Assembly: GCA_903837815.1 (NCBI GenBank)
Contig: CAILWD010000416.1
Location: 1-9,901 of the forward strand
DNA from: an uncultured Chloroflexota bacterium
GTDB taxonomy: Bacteria > Chloroflexota > Anaerolineae > Anaerolineales > Villigracilaceae
DNA length: 9,901 nucleotides
Direction: 5' to 3'
Position numbers and translations under genes: made by a program. This document shows, piece after piece, positions 1 through 7,641 of this stretch (its first letter is position 1; every line of letters begins with the position of its first letter). The notes beneath the pieces were generated by a model. The model worked only from the letters and a program-made list of their open reading frames with translations, ran no database searches and was not told the origin of the DNA.

Positions 1-3000
1 ACGATTCTAATTGTTTTTTCGGGCTGGGCATCGGAGGGCAGGGCGGAAAGTGCGGCTTCATGGTCGGCTGCCGCGGCGGCAAGGTCGAACCGCGTAAGGG
101 CGAAACTCCCCAAAGCCAGTTGCGCGTGCGCTTTTTCATACCCAATGGCGGCATCCACTTTTTCAGGCGGGTAATTCTTCAATAGCTTTAGGGCGCGATT
201 ATGCAGGGCTTCGGCTGTGATTTGCGGCTGGTTTGCTGCTTCGGCGGCGAGACGCAATTGCCTTGCCGCCTCCAGCCATTGTTCGGACTTTTCGTAGTGA
301 TATGCCAGTTTTTCGATTGCGGGCAGGGAATTGGCTTCCGCTTCGGCCGGCTGATTTTTTACCAGATATTTTGCAACGACATCGTGCAGTTCGATGCGGC
401 GTTCAAACGGCAGGCTGGTGTAAAGGACATCCCGAAAAATGGGTTGGGAAAATATGTAGTGCCTGTCCGTTCCATATTCTCTGAAGGCAATCAATTCTGC
501 ATTTTTCAGGTCGTTCAGATATTCCTCGAGGGTGGTTGGGTCGATTGTTTCGGGAATCAGGGTTCTCAACTCGTCATCACAGAATTCCACGCCGATGACC
601 GAAGCCAGACGCGCCACTTCCCGCTGTCCTTCCGGCAGGCTTTCGAGGCGGCTCAAAACCAGTTTTTGCAGAACATCAGAGGTTTGCAGAACATCCTTGA
701 TTCGTTCCACATCGATGTTGTGGGTCTGCTTGATCCAGCGGCTGATCTCCTCTACAAAGAGGGGGCTGCCGTTGCTCTGCTCGTGAATGATATCTGCCAG
801 CCCGGAGGTGAGGATTTCGGCAATCATTGCCTGTGTTTCCGTTCTGTTGAAGGGGGCGAGTTCGATTCTGTCGCTGTTCCTGTCTCCGTCGGATTCACGG
901 GTTCGGGATGCAAGCAGGAAGACAATGGGGCGGGAAATCACTTCGCGGCTGATGGCTTCGAGGTAGGATTTAGACCCTTCGTCCATCCATTGCGCGTCCT
1001 CGAAGAAAATGATCAGCGGCTTTGTGGATGCGGCGGAAAGGACAGCTATCAAGGTTGCCTGTTGTTGGTCGGTTGCTTTGCCGCCGGTTTGTTGCGAGAG
1101 GTCGCGCTTTGAAGATGCCCTGTCTCCAATCAACTTGTTGAGGATTTTTGAGTCCCAGGGTTTTCGTTTGGTTTCCTCCTTTAAAACGTTCAATATATCC
1201 CCCTTGCTCCACTTGCCGCTTTCCTGCGACATTTCGAGCGCTGAACGCGCCTCGCTTAGTTTCATCATCTCGACCAGCGCCTCGGTCTGTTCTTCGGTCA
1301 GATTGAACGGCTCGATGAGGCTATCCAGCTTTTCCTTTTGGATGAGCAAATGGTCTGTGGCTGTAATACCGGCGAGTGAACGCAGCATCCCTTTCCAGCA
1401 AGAATGGGCTTCTTCCGCCAGATAGGAGCGGCACTGAAAGGCGTGAAACTGCCAGCCGTCTTCCAACGCTTTTTTGATCAGCGCATCTGCCAGATGACTC
1501 TTGCCGATACCCGCCGGCCCAGCCACGGTCAGTACATTGTTTTTTGTCCCTCCATCATGGGCGCGCTGGATAAACTGCCAGCCGCGTTCGAATTCAGAGA
1601 TTCGCCCGATCAGGGGCGGGCGTTTGTGAATTCGGTTGATCAGGGTGTCTTCACGCAGACCATCCACCTGCCAGATCTCGATTGGGTTTTTCTTTCCCTT
1701 GACTGTGATTGGCGGCAGGTTGCGGGCGACGAAATAGTCTTCTGTGGCTTCCTGTACCGGCCAACTGATGAGGATTTGCCCTGCGCTTGCGGCGCTCATC
1801 AGGCGCGCGGCCAGGTTTACCTCGTCGCCCATAACGGTATACTCCCGCCGCATCGAAGCGCCTGCCTGTCCGGCAAAGGTGTTGCCGAGGGTAATTCCAA
1901 TGCGATGCTCCACGAAAATGCGTTTCCCTCCCGTCGGCAGGTAACGAGACATACTCTGCGCCCATTCACGGTTTAGCGCAGACAAGGCATTATTCATTTC
2001 CAGAGCCGCGCTGATGGCGCGCTGGGCATCGTCTTCGTGGGCTACGGGAGCGCCAAAAAGCGCCAGCAGTTTTGTCCCATGGCTGTATGGGTCGATGCGG
2101 CTGACGATGCCTCCAAAGCGGTGGATGACTTCGTTGATGGCGGTAAAGTAGTCGTTTAGTATGCGCGTGACTCGTTTTGCCCCTGCCTCTCCCCATAAAT
2201 CCAGCAGTTCATCAGGACCTGTGAAATTACAAAACATGACGGTGGTCGGGCGATACTCGCTTCGCAACTGCCGCTGGTCTGCATGGACGACAATACGTTC
2301 CACCAGTTCGCTGGCGAGATAGGGCGTTAACGCCTTGACCTGGACAAGTTCTTCATTGATTTTGTTTTTGATTTCATCGAGACTCGTATCCCATTGAACT
2401 GCGCTGCTGCGCGATCTTCGCCGTTCGGTGCGGGTGATTTCATACTCGTCCAGTTCCCTGTTATCCCCCGGTCTTAGCAGGTAAAACCCCGGCTTGTCTT
2501 TAATTTCCAGCATTTCGTATGTTGAAGAAAGCAGGTTGGCGGCATTTTGGTTTGCCACAATATCGCCGGGTGTTGTGCAGGCTTCGGCCTGGAGTGTCTG
2601 TGAAACAGTGGAGCCAATCAGCGCGTACTCCATTCTCTGTTCCGAGCCAACGCTGGCGGCGAGGAAGGAGCCCGCCGAAAGACCAATCTTCATGGCGATG
2701 GTCACATCTTGATCGAGAAGGGGCAGGCGCATATTGCTAAACTTTTGCATGGCGCGCATCATCCGCAGCCCGGCGCGCGCAGCCCATTGGATGTGTTCTC
2801 CGCTTTCCTGTTCCGGGAAAAACACCAGGGTGGCGTCGCCGGCAAATTTCAACAGGGTTCCGCTCGAGCGCGAGAGGATGTCGATCATCTCGGTAAAATA
2901 GAGGTTGATGGCTTCGGTCAGGGCTTCCGCGCCTTTGGGCCCCAGCGCAGCAAGCCGTTCAGAGAGCGTTGTAAAGCCGCTCACATCCGAAAATAATAAA

Positions 3001-3230
3001 CAGCCGTTCAATATTTTCCCATCCACCACCCCCGCTCTGGGGTCTTTCATTTTTTCACGCACCAGGTCGCCGGGCAGATAGGTGGAGATGGTGTAGCGCA
3101 AAGACTGCATTCGGTCGAGCGCATTATTGAGAACCCCTTTACGCGCGCTATCCTCGACCAGTTTTCGCCACAAGTGAGGTGGAAGGTAGCGCTTCAGTTC
3201 GGGATTAAGACCATCGGGAACCGTTTGCAT
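1..3230 (-). CDS. Class III adenylyl cyclase, soluble-AC-like: two cyclase domains, P-loop ATPase, TPR-like tail (C-terminus off the left edge)
   Basis: Predicted cytoplasmic enzyme converting ATP to cAMP. The frame is open from ATG 3230 to base 1, giving 1076 residues with no stop. Cyclase domain 1 (about 75-235) has FSDVSGFT with D82 and KFAGDATL with D132, the two metal-binding Asp positions. Cyclase domain 2 (about 327-522) has EYTVMGDEVNLAARL with N472 and R476, the transition-state pair, and Thr465 at the base-recognition position, as in class IIIb cyclases. A P-loop ATPase follows: Walker A GPAGIGKS at 571-578 and Walker B IIFFEDAQWMD around 740-750. The tail beyond about 970 is helical and TPR-like. 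This order matches mammalian soluble adenylyl cyclase (ADCY10). The start is supported by AAAAGGA 7 nt upstream and an in-frame TGA at 3309-3311. It follows the diguanylate cyclase gene by 115 bp on the same strand. Substrate (ATP rather than GTP) is inferred from family resemblance. Confidence 0.9.
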   Translation of the reverse strand, partial: MQTVPDGLNPELKRYLPPHLWRKLVEDSARKGVLNNALDRMQSLRYTISTYLPGDLVREKMKDPRAGVVDGKILNGCLLFSDVSGFTTLSERLAALGPKGAEALTEAINLYFTEMIDILSRSSGTLLKFAGDATLVFFPEQESGEHIQWAARAGLRMMRAMQKFSNMRLPLLDQDVTIAMKIGLSAGSFLAASVGSEQRMEYALIGSTVSQTLQAEACTTPGDIVANQNAANLLSSTYEMLEIKDKPGFYLLRPGDNRELDEYEITRTERRRSRSSAVQWDTSLDEIKNKINEELVQVKALTPYLASELVERIVVHADQRQLRSEYRPTTVMFCNFTGPDELLDLWGEAGAKRVTRILNDYFTAINEVIHRFGGIVSRIDPYSHGTKLLALFGAPVAHEDDAQRAISAALEMNNALSALNREWAQSMSRYLPTGGKRIFVEHRIGITLGNTFAGQAGASMRREYTVMGDEVNLAARLMSAASAGQILISWPVQEATEDYFVARNLPPITVKGKKNPIEIWQVDGLREDTLINRIHKRPPLIGRISEFERGWQFIQRAHDGGTKNNVLTVAGPAGIGKSHLADALIKKALEDGWQFHAFQCRSYLAEEAHSCWKGMLRSLAGITATDHLLIQKEKLDSLIEPFNLTEEQTEALVEMMKLSEARSALEMSQESGKWSKGDILNVLKEETKRKPWDSKILNKLIGDRASSKRDLSQQTGGKATDQQQATLIAVLSAASTKPLIIFFEDAQWMDEGSKSYLEAISREVISRPIVFLLASRTRESDGDRNSDRIELAPFNRTETQAMIAEILTSGLADIIHEQSNGSPLFVEEISRWIKQTHNIDVERIKDVLQTSDVLQKLVLSRLESLPEGQREVARLASVIGVEFCDDELRTLIPETIDPTTLEEYLNDLKNAELIAFREYGTDRHYIFSQPIFRDVLYTSLPFERRIELHDVVAKYLVKNQPAEAEANSLPAIEKLAYHYEKSEQWLEAARQLRLAAEAANQPQITAEALHNRALKLLKNYPPEKVDAAIGYEKAHAQLALGSFALTRFDLAAAAADHEAALSALPSDAQPEKTIRI

Positions 3231-3345
3231 CGACTTATCCTTTTCCAATTCGGGCGGGGTGACATTGACAGGGCGCTCATTTTGGATGCATTCCGTGAGA
3301 CAGGCTGGTCAGACATTGCTGCTTGCTCCTGAAGATCGAACAATA

Positions 3346-3990
3346 TCAGCGCGGGGTTTCTGCCGAGTAAACCACCACCCGGTTGCGCCCTTCGCGCTTT
3401 GCCTGGTACATGGCGCGGTCGGCGTTGACGAACACCTCATCCACGCTGGCGCCGTGCAAGGGGTAGATTGCGACGCCCAAGGAGATGGTTGCTTGAATTT
3501 TCTGCTCTCCAGCCATCACCGAATGTTCCTCGAACCTGGAGCGTATTTCCTCGGCGCATTTGCTCACGTTCTTTTCTGATGCGCCCGGCATCACGATGAC
3601 GAATTCCTCGCCGCCATAACGACAGACAATATCCGCGGTGCGTACGCAACTTTTCATCAGGCTGCCTGCTTCCCGCAGCATCAAGTCGCCAGCCATGTGG
3701 CCGTATTTATCATTGATCTGCTTGAAATGATCCACGTCGGCCATGAGGATGCCCATCAACGACCCGCTTTGTCGCGCGTGGTCGATCTCGCCAAACAGGA
3801 TTTGATCGAGGTAGCGGCGGTTGAACAACCCGGTTAACGGATCGTGGGTTGCCTGGCGGCTCAAAGTCTCCAGCGCAACCACCTGTTCCTTTTCCCGGGC
3901 ATAGCCGCGCATCAGTTCCATATCCGACTTGCGAATCCTGCTGCTGAGCATGTTCATCAGATTGATGCTGAAGGCGGGGTTTTCCTGCAA
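3346..3990 (-). CDS. GGDEF diguanylate cyclase domain, 3' part of a frameshifted CNB-GGDEF gene
   Basis: C-terminal catalytic part of a diguanylate cyclase that makes c-di-GMP from two GTP. Counting from the TTG at 3990 gives 214 residues. The first 20 or so (LQENPAFSINLMNMLSSRIR) look like the end of a CRP-type cyclic-nucleotide-binding domain, not a protein start. A short helical linker (about 20-48) leads to HDPLTGLFNRRYL, then MADVDHFK with metal-binding D85, then the active-site loop GGEEF at 126-130. RTAD at 117-120 lies five residues before GGEEF, the position of the inhibitory I-site, so product feedback is likely. The catalytic domain looks intact. TTG 3990 lacks a convincing Shine-Dalgarno, and the codon two positions before it in this frame is TAG, so independent initiation looks unlikely. 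Best read as the second half of the gene that starts at 4385. Confidence 0.9.
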   Translation of the reverse strand: MQENPAFSINLMNMLSSRIRKSDMELMRGYAREKEQVVALETLSRQATHDPLTGLFNRRYLDQILFGEIDHARQSGSLMGILMADVDHFKQINDKYGHMAGDLMLREAGSLMKSCVRTADIVCRYGGEEFVIVMPGASEKNVSKCAEEIRSRFEEHSVMAGEQKIQATISLGVAIYPLHGASVDEVFVNADRAMYQAKREGRNRVVVYSAETPR

Positions 3991-4385
3991 AAACTAAAAA
4001 ACATTTCCGGGCTGAATGCCCACAAGGTCACTTTGTTGAGGGCAATGACAGTTGCAGAACGCGGCAGGTTTTCCAACAGCGCCATTTCTCCAATTGCCTC
4101 CCCAGTGCTGCGGAACCCAAGAATTGCCGGGCTTTGCAAGTCGCCTTTAAATACCACAGTCTGGCCGGAACGGATGATATAAAAAAGATCGCCGGGCTGG
4201 TTTTCGCGCATGATGATTTCTCCTGCCTCGTACGCCCGCTCCATAAAGGTGTTCGAATGTCCATGTTCGATGGCAGACAGTAACGACAGGAAAGGATTTG
4301 CGCTTTCGATCTGTTCCTGTTTATATACGTCATAAATGGATAGCAAGATACGCAGTTCAGACGGGGTGATTTTTTCAACTTCCAT
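3957..4385 (-). CDS. Cyclic-nucleotide-binding domain (CRP-like), 5' part of a frameshifted CNB-GGDEF gene
   Basis: Ligand-sensing half of a predicted cyclic-nucleotide-controlled diguanylate cyclase. As the sequence stands it is 142 residues. The CNB beta-roll covers about 50-130: AGEIIMRENQPGDLFYII, then a phosphate-binding cassette GEAIGEMALLENLPRSAT with E100 and R109, the residues that in CRP/PKA-type domains contact the ribose and cyclic phosphate. The ligand is therefore probably a 3',5'-cyclic nucleotide, plausibly cAMP. The last dozen residues (CRKTPPSASI) do not fit the family; the other frame supplies the expected helix. I chose ATG 4385 because AAGGG sits 5 nt upstream and it lies 11 bp after the yyaL-like stop; a longer in-frame start at 4457 would overlap the upstream gene by about 60 bp. 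With one base restored, the whole protein would be about 346 residues. Confidence 0.85.
   Translation of the reverse strand: MEVEKITPSELRILLSIYDVYKQEQIESANPFLSLLSAIEHGHSNTFMERAYEAGEIIMRENQPGDLFYIIRSGQTVVFKGDLQSPAILGFRSTGEAIGEMALLENLPRSATVIALNKVTLWAFSPEMFFSFCRKTPPSASI
3989..3993 (-). other. Apparent one-base frameshift in a T5 homopolymer (minus strand) inside the CNB-GGDEF gene
   Basis: On the minus strand the sequence reads AGT TTT TGC AGG in the CNB frame, and TTG CAG GAA AAC in the GGDEF frame. Adding one T to the five-T run gives AGT TTT TTG CAG GAA and joins the two frames into the expected F-x-x-x-L-Q-E-N-P-A-F helix of a CRP-type domain. The GGDEF frame has TAG just upstream (minus-strand bases 3996-3994), so the shift must occur within this short run. 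A homopolymer deletion, either sequencing error or real mutation, is the simplest reading. Confidence 0.8.
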
Positions 4386-4396
4386 GCAGGCCCTTT

Positions 4397-6436
4397 TTAT
4401 AAAATCTGGTTGAGTTGTTTCGCCAGCGTCCCAGGGTCGTTCGTGGGTTGCCGGCACACAAATCCTTTGCAGACATATGCGGTTGCTTTTCCGTCCATCA
4501 GCCCGCGTTCACGCAGCAGGGCAGGGGAATTCTTTTCCGGGGGAAAGACCGAAGCGGCTATGACGACGCCCGGTCTGTACTCTGCTCGAATGACCTTGAG
4601 CAAACGCCCAATGCCTTCCGCTTCGCCCAACACTGCAATCTGGTTCGTCGTCCCCTGGGCATACTCCGCCGCCGAAAGCCAACGCCCAAACCCCAGCGGG
4701 TAACGCAGGGCAGATTCGCTTGCGATGGTCAAGGCTTGCTCTGCCAGGTCGCGGTAGGTTCCGTTGTCGGTGAGTGCCGCCAGTTTGAGCAGCGCCTCGC
4801 AAGCCAGCGCATTGCCCGAAGGCGTGGCGTTGTCGGCAATATCCTTCGGGCGGATTAACAACGTCTCGCCGTCGCGCGGCGTGTCGAAGAATCCGCCGTC
4901 GGGGTCGCTGAATTTTTCGATCATCTCGCCTGCCAACTCAACCGCGGACGTGAACCACTTGTTCTCGAAGTTGGTCTGGTACAGTTCGAGAAGTGCCAAA
5001 ATCAGCGCGGCATAATCTTCGAGAAAGACGGCGCTGGAAGTTTTGCCTTCGCGCCACACGCGCCGCAATTGACCATACGGTCGCAGGGCGGTGAGCAGGA
5101 ATTCCGCGTTGCGGGTAGCCACTTCAGCGTAGTCACGACCTACATCATCGAACACCCGCGCCGCTTCGGCAAATGCCGCCAGCATCAGACCGTTCCAGGC
5201 TGTAATTATTTTGTCGTCGGTTCCGGGGCGAACGCGTCGCGCGCGGGCGTCTAAAAGCCTGAGGTGAGAATCAGCCAGTTTTGTTGGAACAACTTCGGGC
5301 GCGATTCCAAAACGAGCCGCGAGGGAGGAATCATCCAAAGCGCGCTGTAAAACTGTTTTGCCTTCCCAATTCCCCTTCGCGGTGATTCCGTAAGCCGCCT
5401 CGAAAAATTCGGATTCCTCTTTCAACGTCTCGCGGATTTCATCCAAAGTCCAAACGTGGAACTTGCCTTCCACGCCTTCCGAGTCGGCGTCGAGCGAAGA
5501 GAAGAACCCTCCGTCTGGGTGCGTCATCTCGCGTTGGACGAAGTCCAGCGTTTCTTCCACGATTCTTTTGAATGCGGGTTCCCTCGTCACTTGCCAGGCG
5601 TGCAAATACGCGCGGACGAGGAGGGCGTTGTCGTAGAGCATTTTCTCGAAGTGCGGTACGCGCCAGAAATTGTCGGTGCTGTAACGCGAGAAGCCGCCGC
5701 CGACCACGTCGTACATCCCGCCGCGCGACATGGCTTGCAGGCAGTGGGTGACGAGTTTGTGGCCTTCGGGTTGCTTGGTGAACACCGCGTGCTGGAGCAA
5801 AAATTCCAAAGCCATTGCCTGCGGAAACTTGGGCGCGGAACCCCACCCGCCGTAGCCCCAGTCGTAGGAAGCAGTCAGCGACTTTGCAATGGCGTCGAAG
5901 TGTTCAGGGGTCAGCAGACCGCCTGCTTTGGTTTGATTCTGGTATTGCAGGTGCGCCATGATTTTCCCGCCGACTTCTTCGATTTGCCCGCGCTCATTTT
6001 GCCAGGCATTTGCCAGCCCGCTGAGGATTTCCATGAAGGAGGGCATGTTGTAGCGCCGAACGGGTGGAAAGTATGTGCCGGCGTAAAACGGCTTGAGGTC
6101 TGGCGCGAGAAAGACCGACATGGGCCAGCCGCCGGAGCCGGTCATGGCGACCACGGTCTGCATGTAAATCCCGTCGATGTCGGGGCGCTCTTCGCGGTCT
6201 ACTTTGATGCAGACAAAATGCGCGTTCAGATAGGCGGCGGTCTTTTCGTCTTCAAATGATTCATGCGCCATCACGTGGCACCAGTGACATGCCGCGTAGC
6301 CTATGCTTAGGAAAATGGGTTTGTTTTCGATGCGCGCTTTGTTCAAAGCCTCGTCTCCCCAGGGAAACCAATCCACCGGATTGGAGGAGTGTTGCAGTAA
6401 GTAGGGGGAGTTTTCGTTAATCAGGCGGTTGGGCAT
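4397..6436 (-). CDS. yyaL: DUF255 / YyaL-type thioredoxin-domain protein
   Basis: A 679-residue member of the YyaL / SPATA20 family, full length for that family. The N-terminus has the family signature NSPYLLQHSSNPVDWFPW (about 9-26). A thioredoxin-like domain follows with CHWC (C50, C53) in GYAACHWCHVMAHESF, then DREERPDIDG, GGWPMSVFL and AGTYFPP. The rest (about 180-650) is an alpha/alpha-barrel region resembling six-hairpin glycosidases, with GGWGSAPKFP, GGGFSRYSTD, PHFEKMLYDNA and DGGFFSSLDADSEG. The C-terminus has the usual CKGFVCRQP. There is no signal peptide, so it is probably cytoplasmic. Biochemical function is not established for the family; a redox role is inferred from CxxC only. 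The start is fixed by the family N-terminus; the ribosome site is weak (ACAGG). It ends 11 bp before the CNB-GGDEF start, so the two are probably co-transcribed and translationally coupled. Confidence 0.95.
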   Translation of the reverse strand: MPNRLINENSPYLLQHSSNPVDWFPWGDEALNKARIENKPIFLSIGYAACHWCHVMAHESFEDEKTAAYLNAHFVCIKVDREERPDIDGIYMQTVVAMTGSGGWPMSVFLAPDLKPFYAGTYFPPVRRYNMPSFMEILSGLANAWQNERGQIEEVGGKIMAHLQYQNQTKAGGLLTPEHFDAIAKSLTASYDWGYGGWGSAPKFPQAMALEFLLQHAVFTKQPEGHKLVTHCLQAMSRGGMYDVVGGGFSRYSTDNFWRVPHFEKMLYDNALLVRAYLHAWQVTREPAFKRIVEETLDFVQREMTHPDGGFFSSLDADSEGVEGKFHVWTLDEIRETLKEESEFFEAAYGITAKGNWEGKTVLQRALDDSSLAARFGIAPEVVPTKLADSHLRLLDARARRVRPGTDDKIITAWNGLMLAAFAEAARVFDDVGRDYAEVATRNAEFLLTALRPYGQLRRVWREGKTSSAVFLEDYAALILALLELYQTNFENKWFTSAVELAGEMIEKFSDPDGGFFDTPRDGETLLIRPKDIADNATPSGNALACEALLKLAALTDNGTYRDLAEQALTIASESALRYPLGFGRWLSAAEYAQGTTNQIAVLGEAEGIGRLLKVIRAEYRPGVVIAASVFPPEKNSPALLRERGLMDGKATAYVCKGFVCRQPTNDPGTLAKQLNQIL

Positions 6437-6600
6437 AAGAAACCTGTAAGGGAAGTATAAAATAGTTGATTACCAGGATTATAGCCCAAGGCGGTGATAA
6501 ACATAAAAAAGGTTAAAGGGAAAATACGGTATGGTAGGGGAATATATTAGAAGCCTTAGCCATGGATCGGTTGGTCAAGGAACTCAATTTTTTTAAATGA
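6437..6600. other. Intergenic gap between the histidine kinase and the yyaL-like gene
   Basis: This 164-bp AT-rich stretch separates the end of the kinase gene from the start of the yyaL-like gene, both on the minus strand. It contains the TATAAT box described separately. No convincing terminator for the kinase gene was found on the minus strand: the one imperfect hairpin (around 6552-6579) is followed by T residues only when read on the plus strand. Read-through from the kinase into the downstream genes is therefore possible. Confidence 0.5.
6478..6506 (-). promoter_or_regulatory. Putative sigma70-type promoter for the yyaL / CNB-GGDEF / cyclase unit
   Basis: On the minus strand a perfect TATAAT (6478-6483) lies 41 bp upstream of the ATG at 6436. 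Seventeen bases further upstream is TTATGT (6501-6506), a weak match to TTGACA. Transcription would begin near 6471, leaving a leader of about 35 nt. No operator-like palindrome was recognised. The prediction rests mainly on the -10 box and its location in the only sizeable gap before three same-strand genes. Confidence 0.5.
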
Positions 6601-7641
6601 TTATTTTGGCAGGACGATGACAAACTCACTGCCCTTTCCTTTCCCTTCGCTGCGGGCTTTCGTCTGCCCGCCGTGCGCTTCGACAATCGCCTTGACAATT
6701 GCCAAGCCCAAGCCTGTTCCGCCCGTTTCGCGGCTGCGGGATTTGTCGGCGCGATAGAAGCGATCAAAGACCGCCGCGAGTTGATCGGGCAACAAGCCTT
6801 CGCCTGAATCTTTGACCGACAAAACCACCTCACCTTTGGCTTGATTGCCAGCAACTGAAATTTCCCCACCCGAAGGCGTGTGCCGCAAAGCGTTGGACAA
6901 CAAATTAAACAATGCCTGACGGATGCGCGTGGGATCAACGGATAGTTCTGGAAGTTGGGCAGGTTGATAAATCAACCGAACACCCTTTTCAGCCGCAAGC
7001 GGATCAAGCGCCTGAATCGTTTCAGCCAGCAGGGAATTCAGATCGGTCGGATATTTTTCCAGATGCAGTTGTTTTGATTCAGCCAGAGCCAGTTCGCGCA
7101 GGTCGTTCACCAGCCGCGTCAAGTGGCGGGTTTGACCGTATAAATTTGCAATCTCAGCCTCATCCAACACATAGACCTTGTCCAGCGCGGCGCGCAGGTT
7201 GCCCTCCAAAACTGTCAGCGGGGTGCGAAGCTCGTGCGCCACATCCGCCATTAGATTATTTTTTAGCGTCTCGGCGTGCTGCAATTCCTCCGCCATTTTG
7301 TTGAATCTGTCCGCCAGGTCAATCATCTCCTGACTGCCATGCGGACGGACGCGCGTGTTCAAATCACCTTTGCCGACTTTATCGGCGGCTTTCACCAAAT
7401 CAGTGAGCGGAGCGCTGACCACACGGGCAATGACAACTCCGCCGCCCAACCCAACCGCAATTGAAAACGCCATGAACTCAGCCAGCCGCTGTTGAATCTC
7501 GGCAGGTGGCGCATCGGGCGGACCATCCAAATCCTCTGTCATGCCTGCGCGTTCGAGCGTGATAACCAGAAACTGCATGAAGAACATGAAGAACAGCACG
7601 CCGCTAATCATCAGGCTGAGGCGAACCCATAAACGTTTCAT
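6601..7641 (-). CDS. Sensor histidine kinase (HAMP-HisKA-HATPase_c) of an OmpR/PhoB-type pair
   Basis: Membrane-bound sensor kinase of 346 residues that autophosphorylates on His and passes phosphate to the regulator encoded just upstream. TM1 is about 9-29 and TM2 about 57-77, with only some 27 residues between them (acidic and proline-rich), so there is no room for a folded extracytoplasmic sensor domain. A HAMP domain follows (about 73-125), then the H-box DVAHELRTPL with H136. The ATPase domain carries an N-box (FNLLSNALRHT, 245-255), DSGEG (278-282), FDRFYR (292-297) and GGTGLGLAI. All catalytic motifs are present. Its ATG overlaps the regulator stop codon in ATGA (7638-7641), which means translational coupling. 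The signal is unknown; with so small an outer loop, sensing in the membrane or by a partner protein is more likely. Confidence 0.95.
   Translation of the reverse strand: MKRLWVRLSLMISGVLFFMFFMQFLVITLERAGMTEDLDGPPDAPPAEIQQRLAEFMAFSIAVGLGGGVVIARVVSAPLTDLVKAADKVGKGDLNTRVRPHGSQEMIDLADRFNKMAEELQHAETLKNNLMADVAHELRTPLTVLEGNLRAALDKVYVLDEAEIANLYGQTRHLTRLVNDLRELALAESKQLHLEKYPTDLNSLLAETIQALDPLAAEKGVRLIYQPAQLPELSVDPTRIRQALFNLLSNALRHTPSGGEISVAGNQAKGEVVLSVKDSGEGLLPDQLAAVFDRFYRADKSRSRETGGTGLGLAIVKAIVEAHGGQTKARSEGKGKGSEFVIVLPK

Noticed and set aside
201..1112. A 303-residue plus-strand ORF
   Set aside because: It lies antisense to the continuous cyclase/ATPase frame, is rich in Cys, Phe, Gln and Gly without any recognisable motif, and has no ribosome site. 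It is a shadow of the minus-strand gene.
3988..4004. Programmed -1 frameshifting as the normal way to make the CNB-GGDEF fusion
   Set aside because: The T-rich sequence could slip, but no proper X XXY YYZ heptamer fits the zero frame, slipping on the earlier T6 run leads straight into TAG, and no obvious stimulatory stem was seen downstream. A homopolymer indel is simpler.
5456..6259. A 267-residue plus-strand ORF
   Set aside because: Antisense to the strongly conserved yyaL-like gene and lacking any recognisable domain; a shadow frame.
6552..6594. Possible terminator: imperfect CCTTAGCCA / TGGTCAAGG hairpin with a later T run
   Set aside because: The T run follows only on the plus strand, where no gene ends, and nine bases separate it from the stem, which has a mismatch and a wobble pair. 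It does not serve the minus-strand kinase.
6513..6938. A 141-residue minus-strand ORF overlapping the end of the kinase
   Set aside because: It overlaps the well-supported ATPase domain in another frame and its sequence is low in familiar motifs; a shadow frame.
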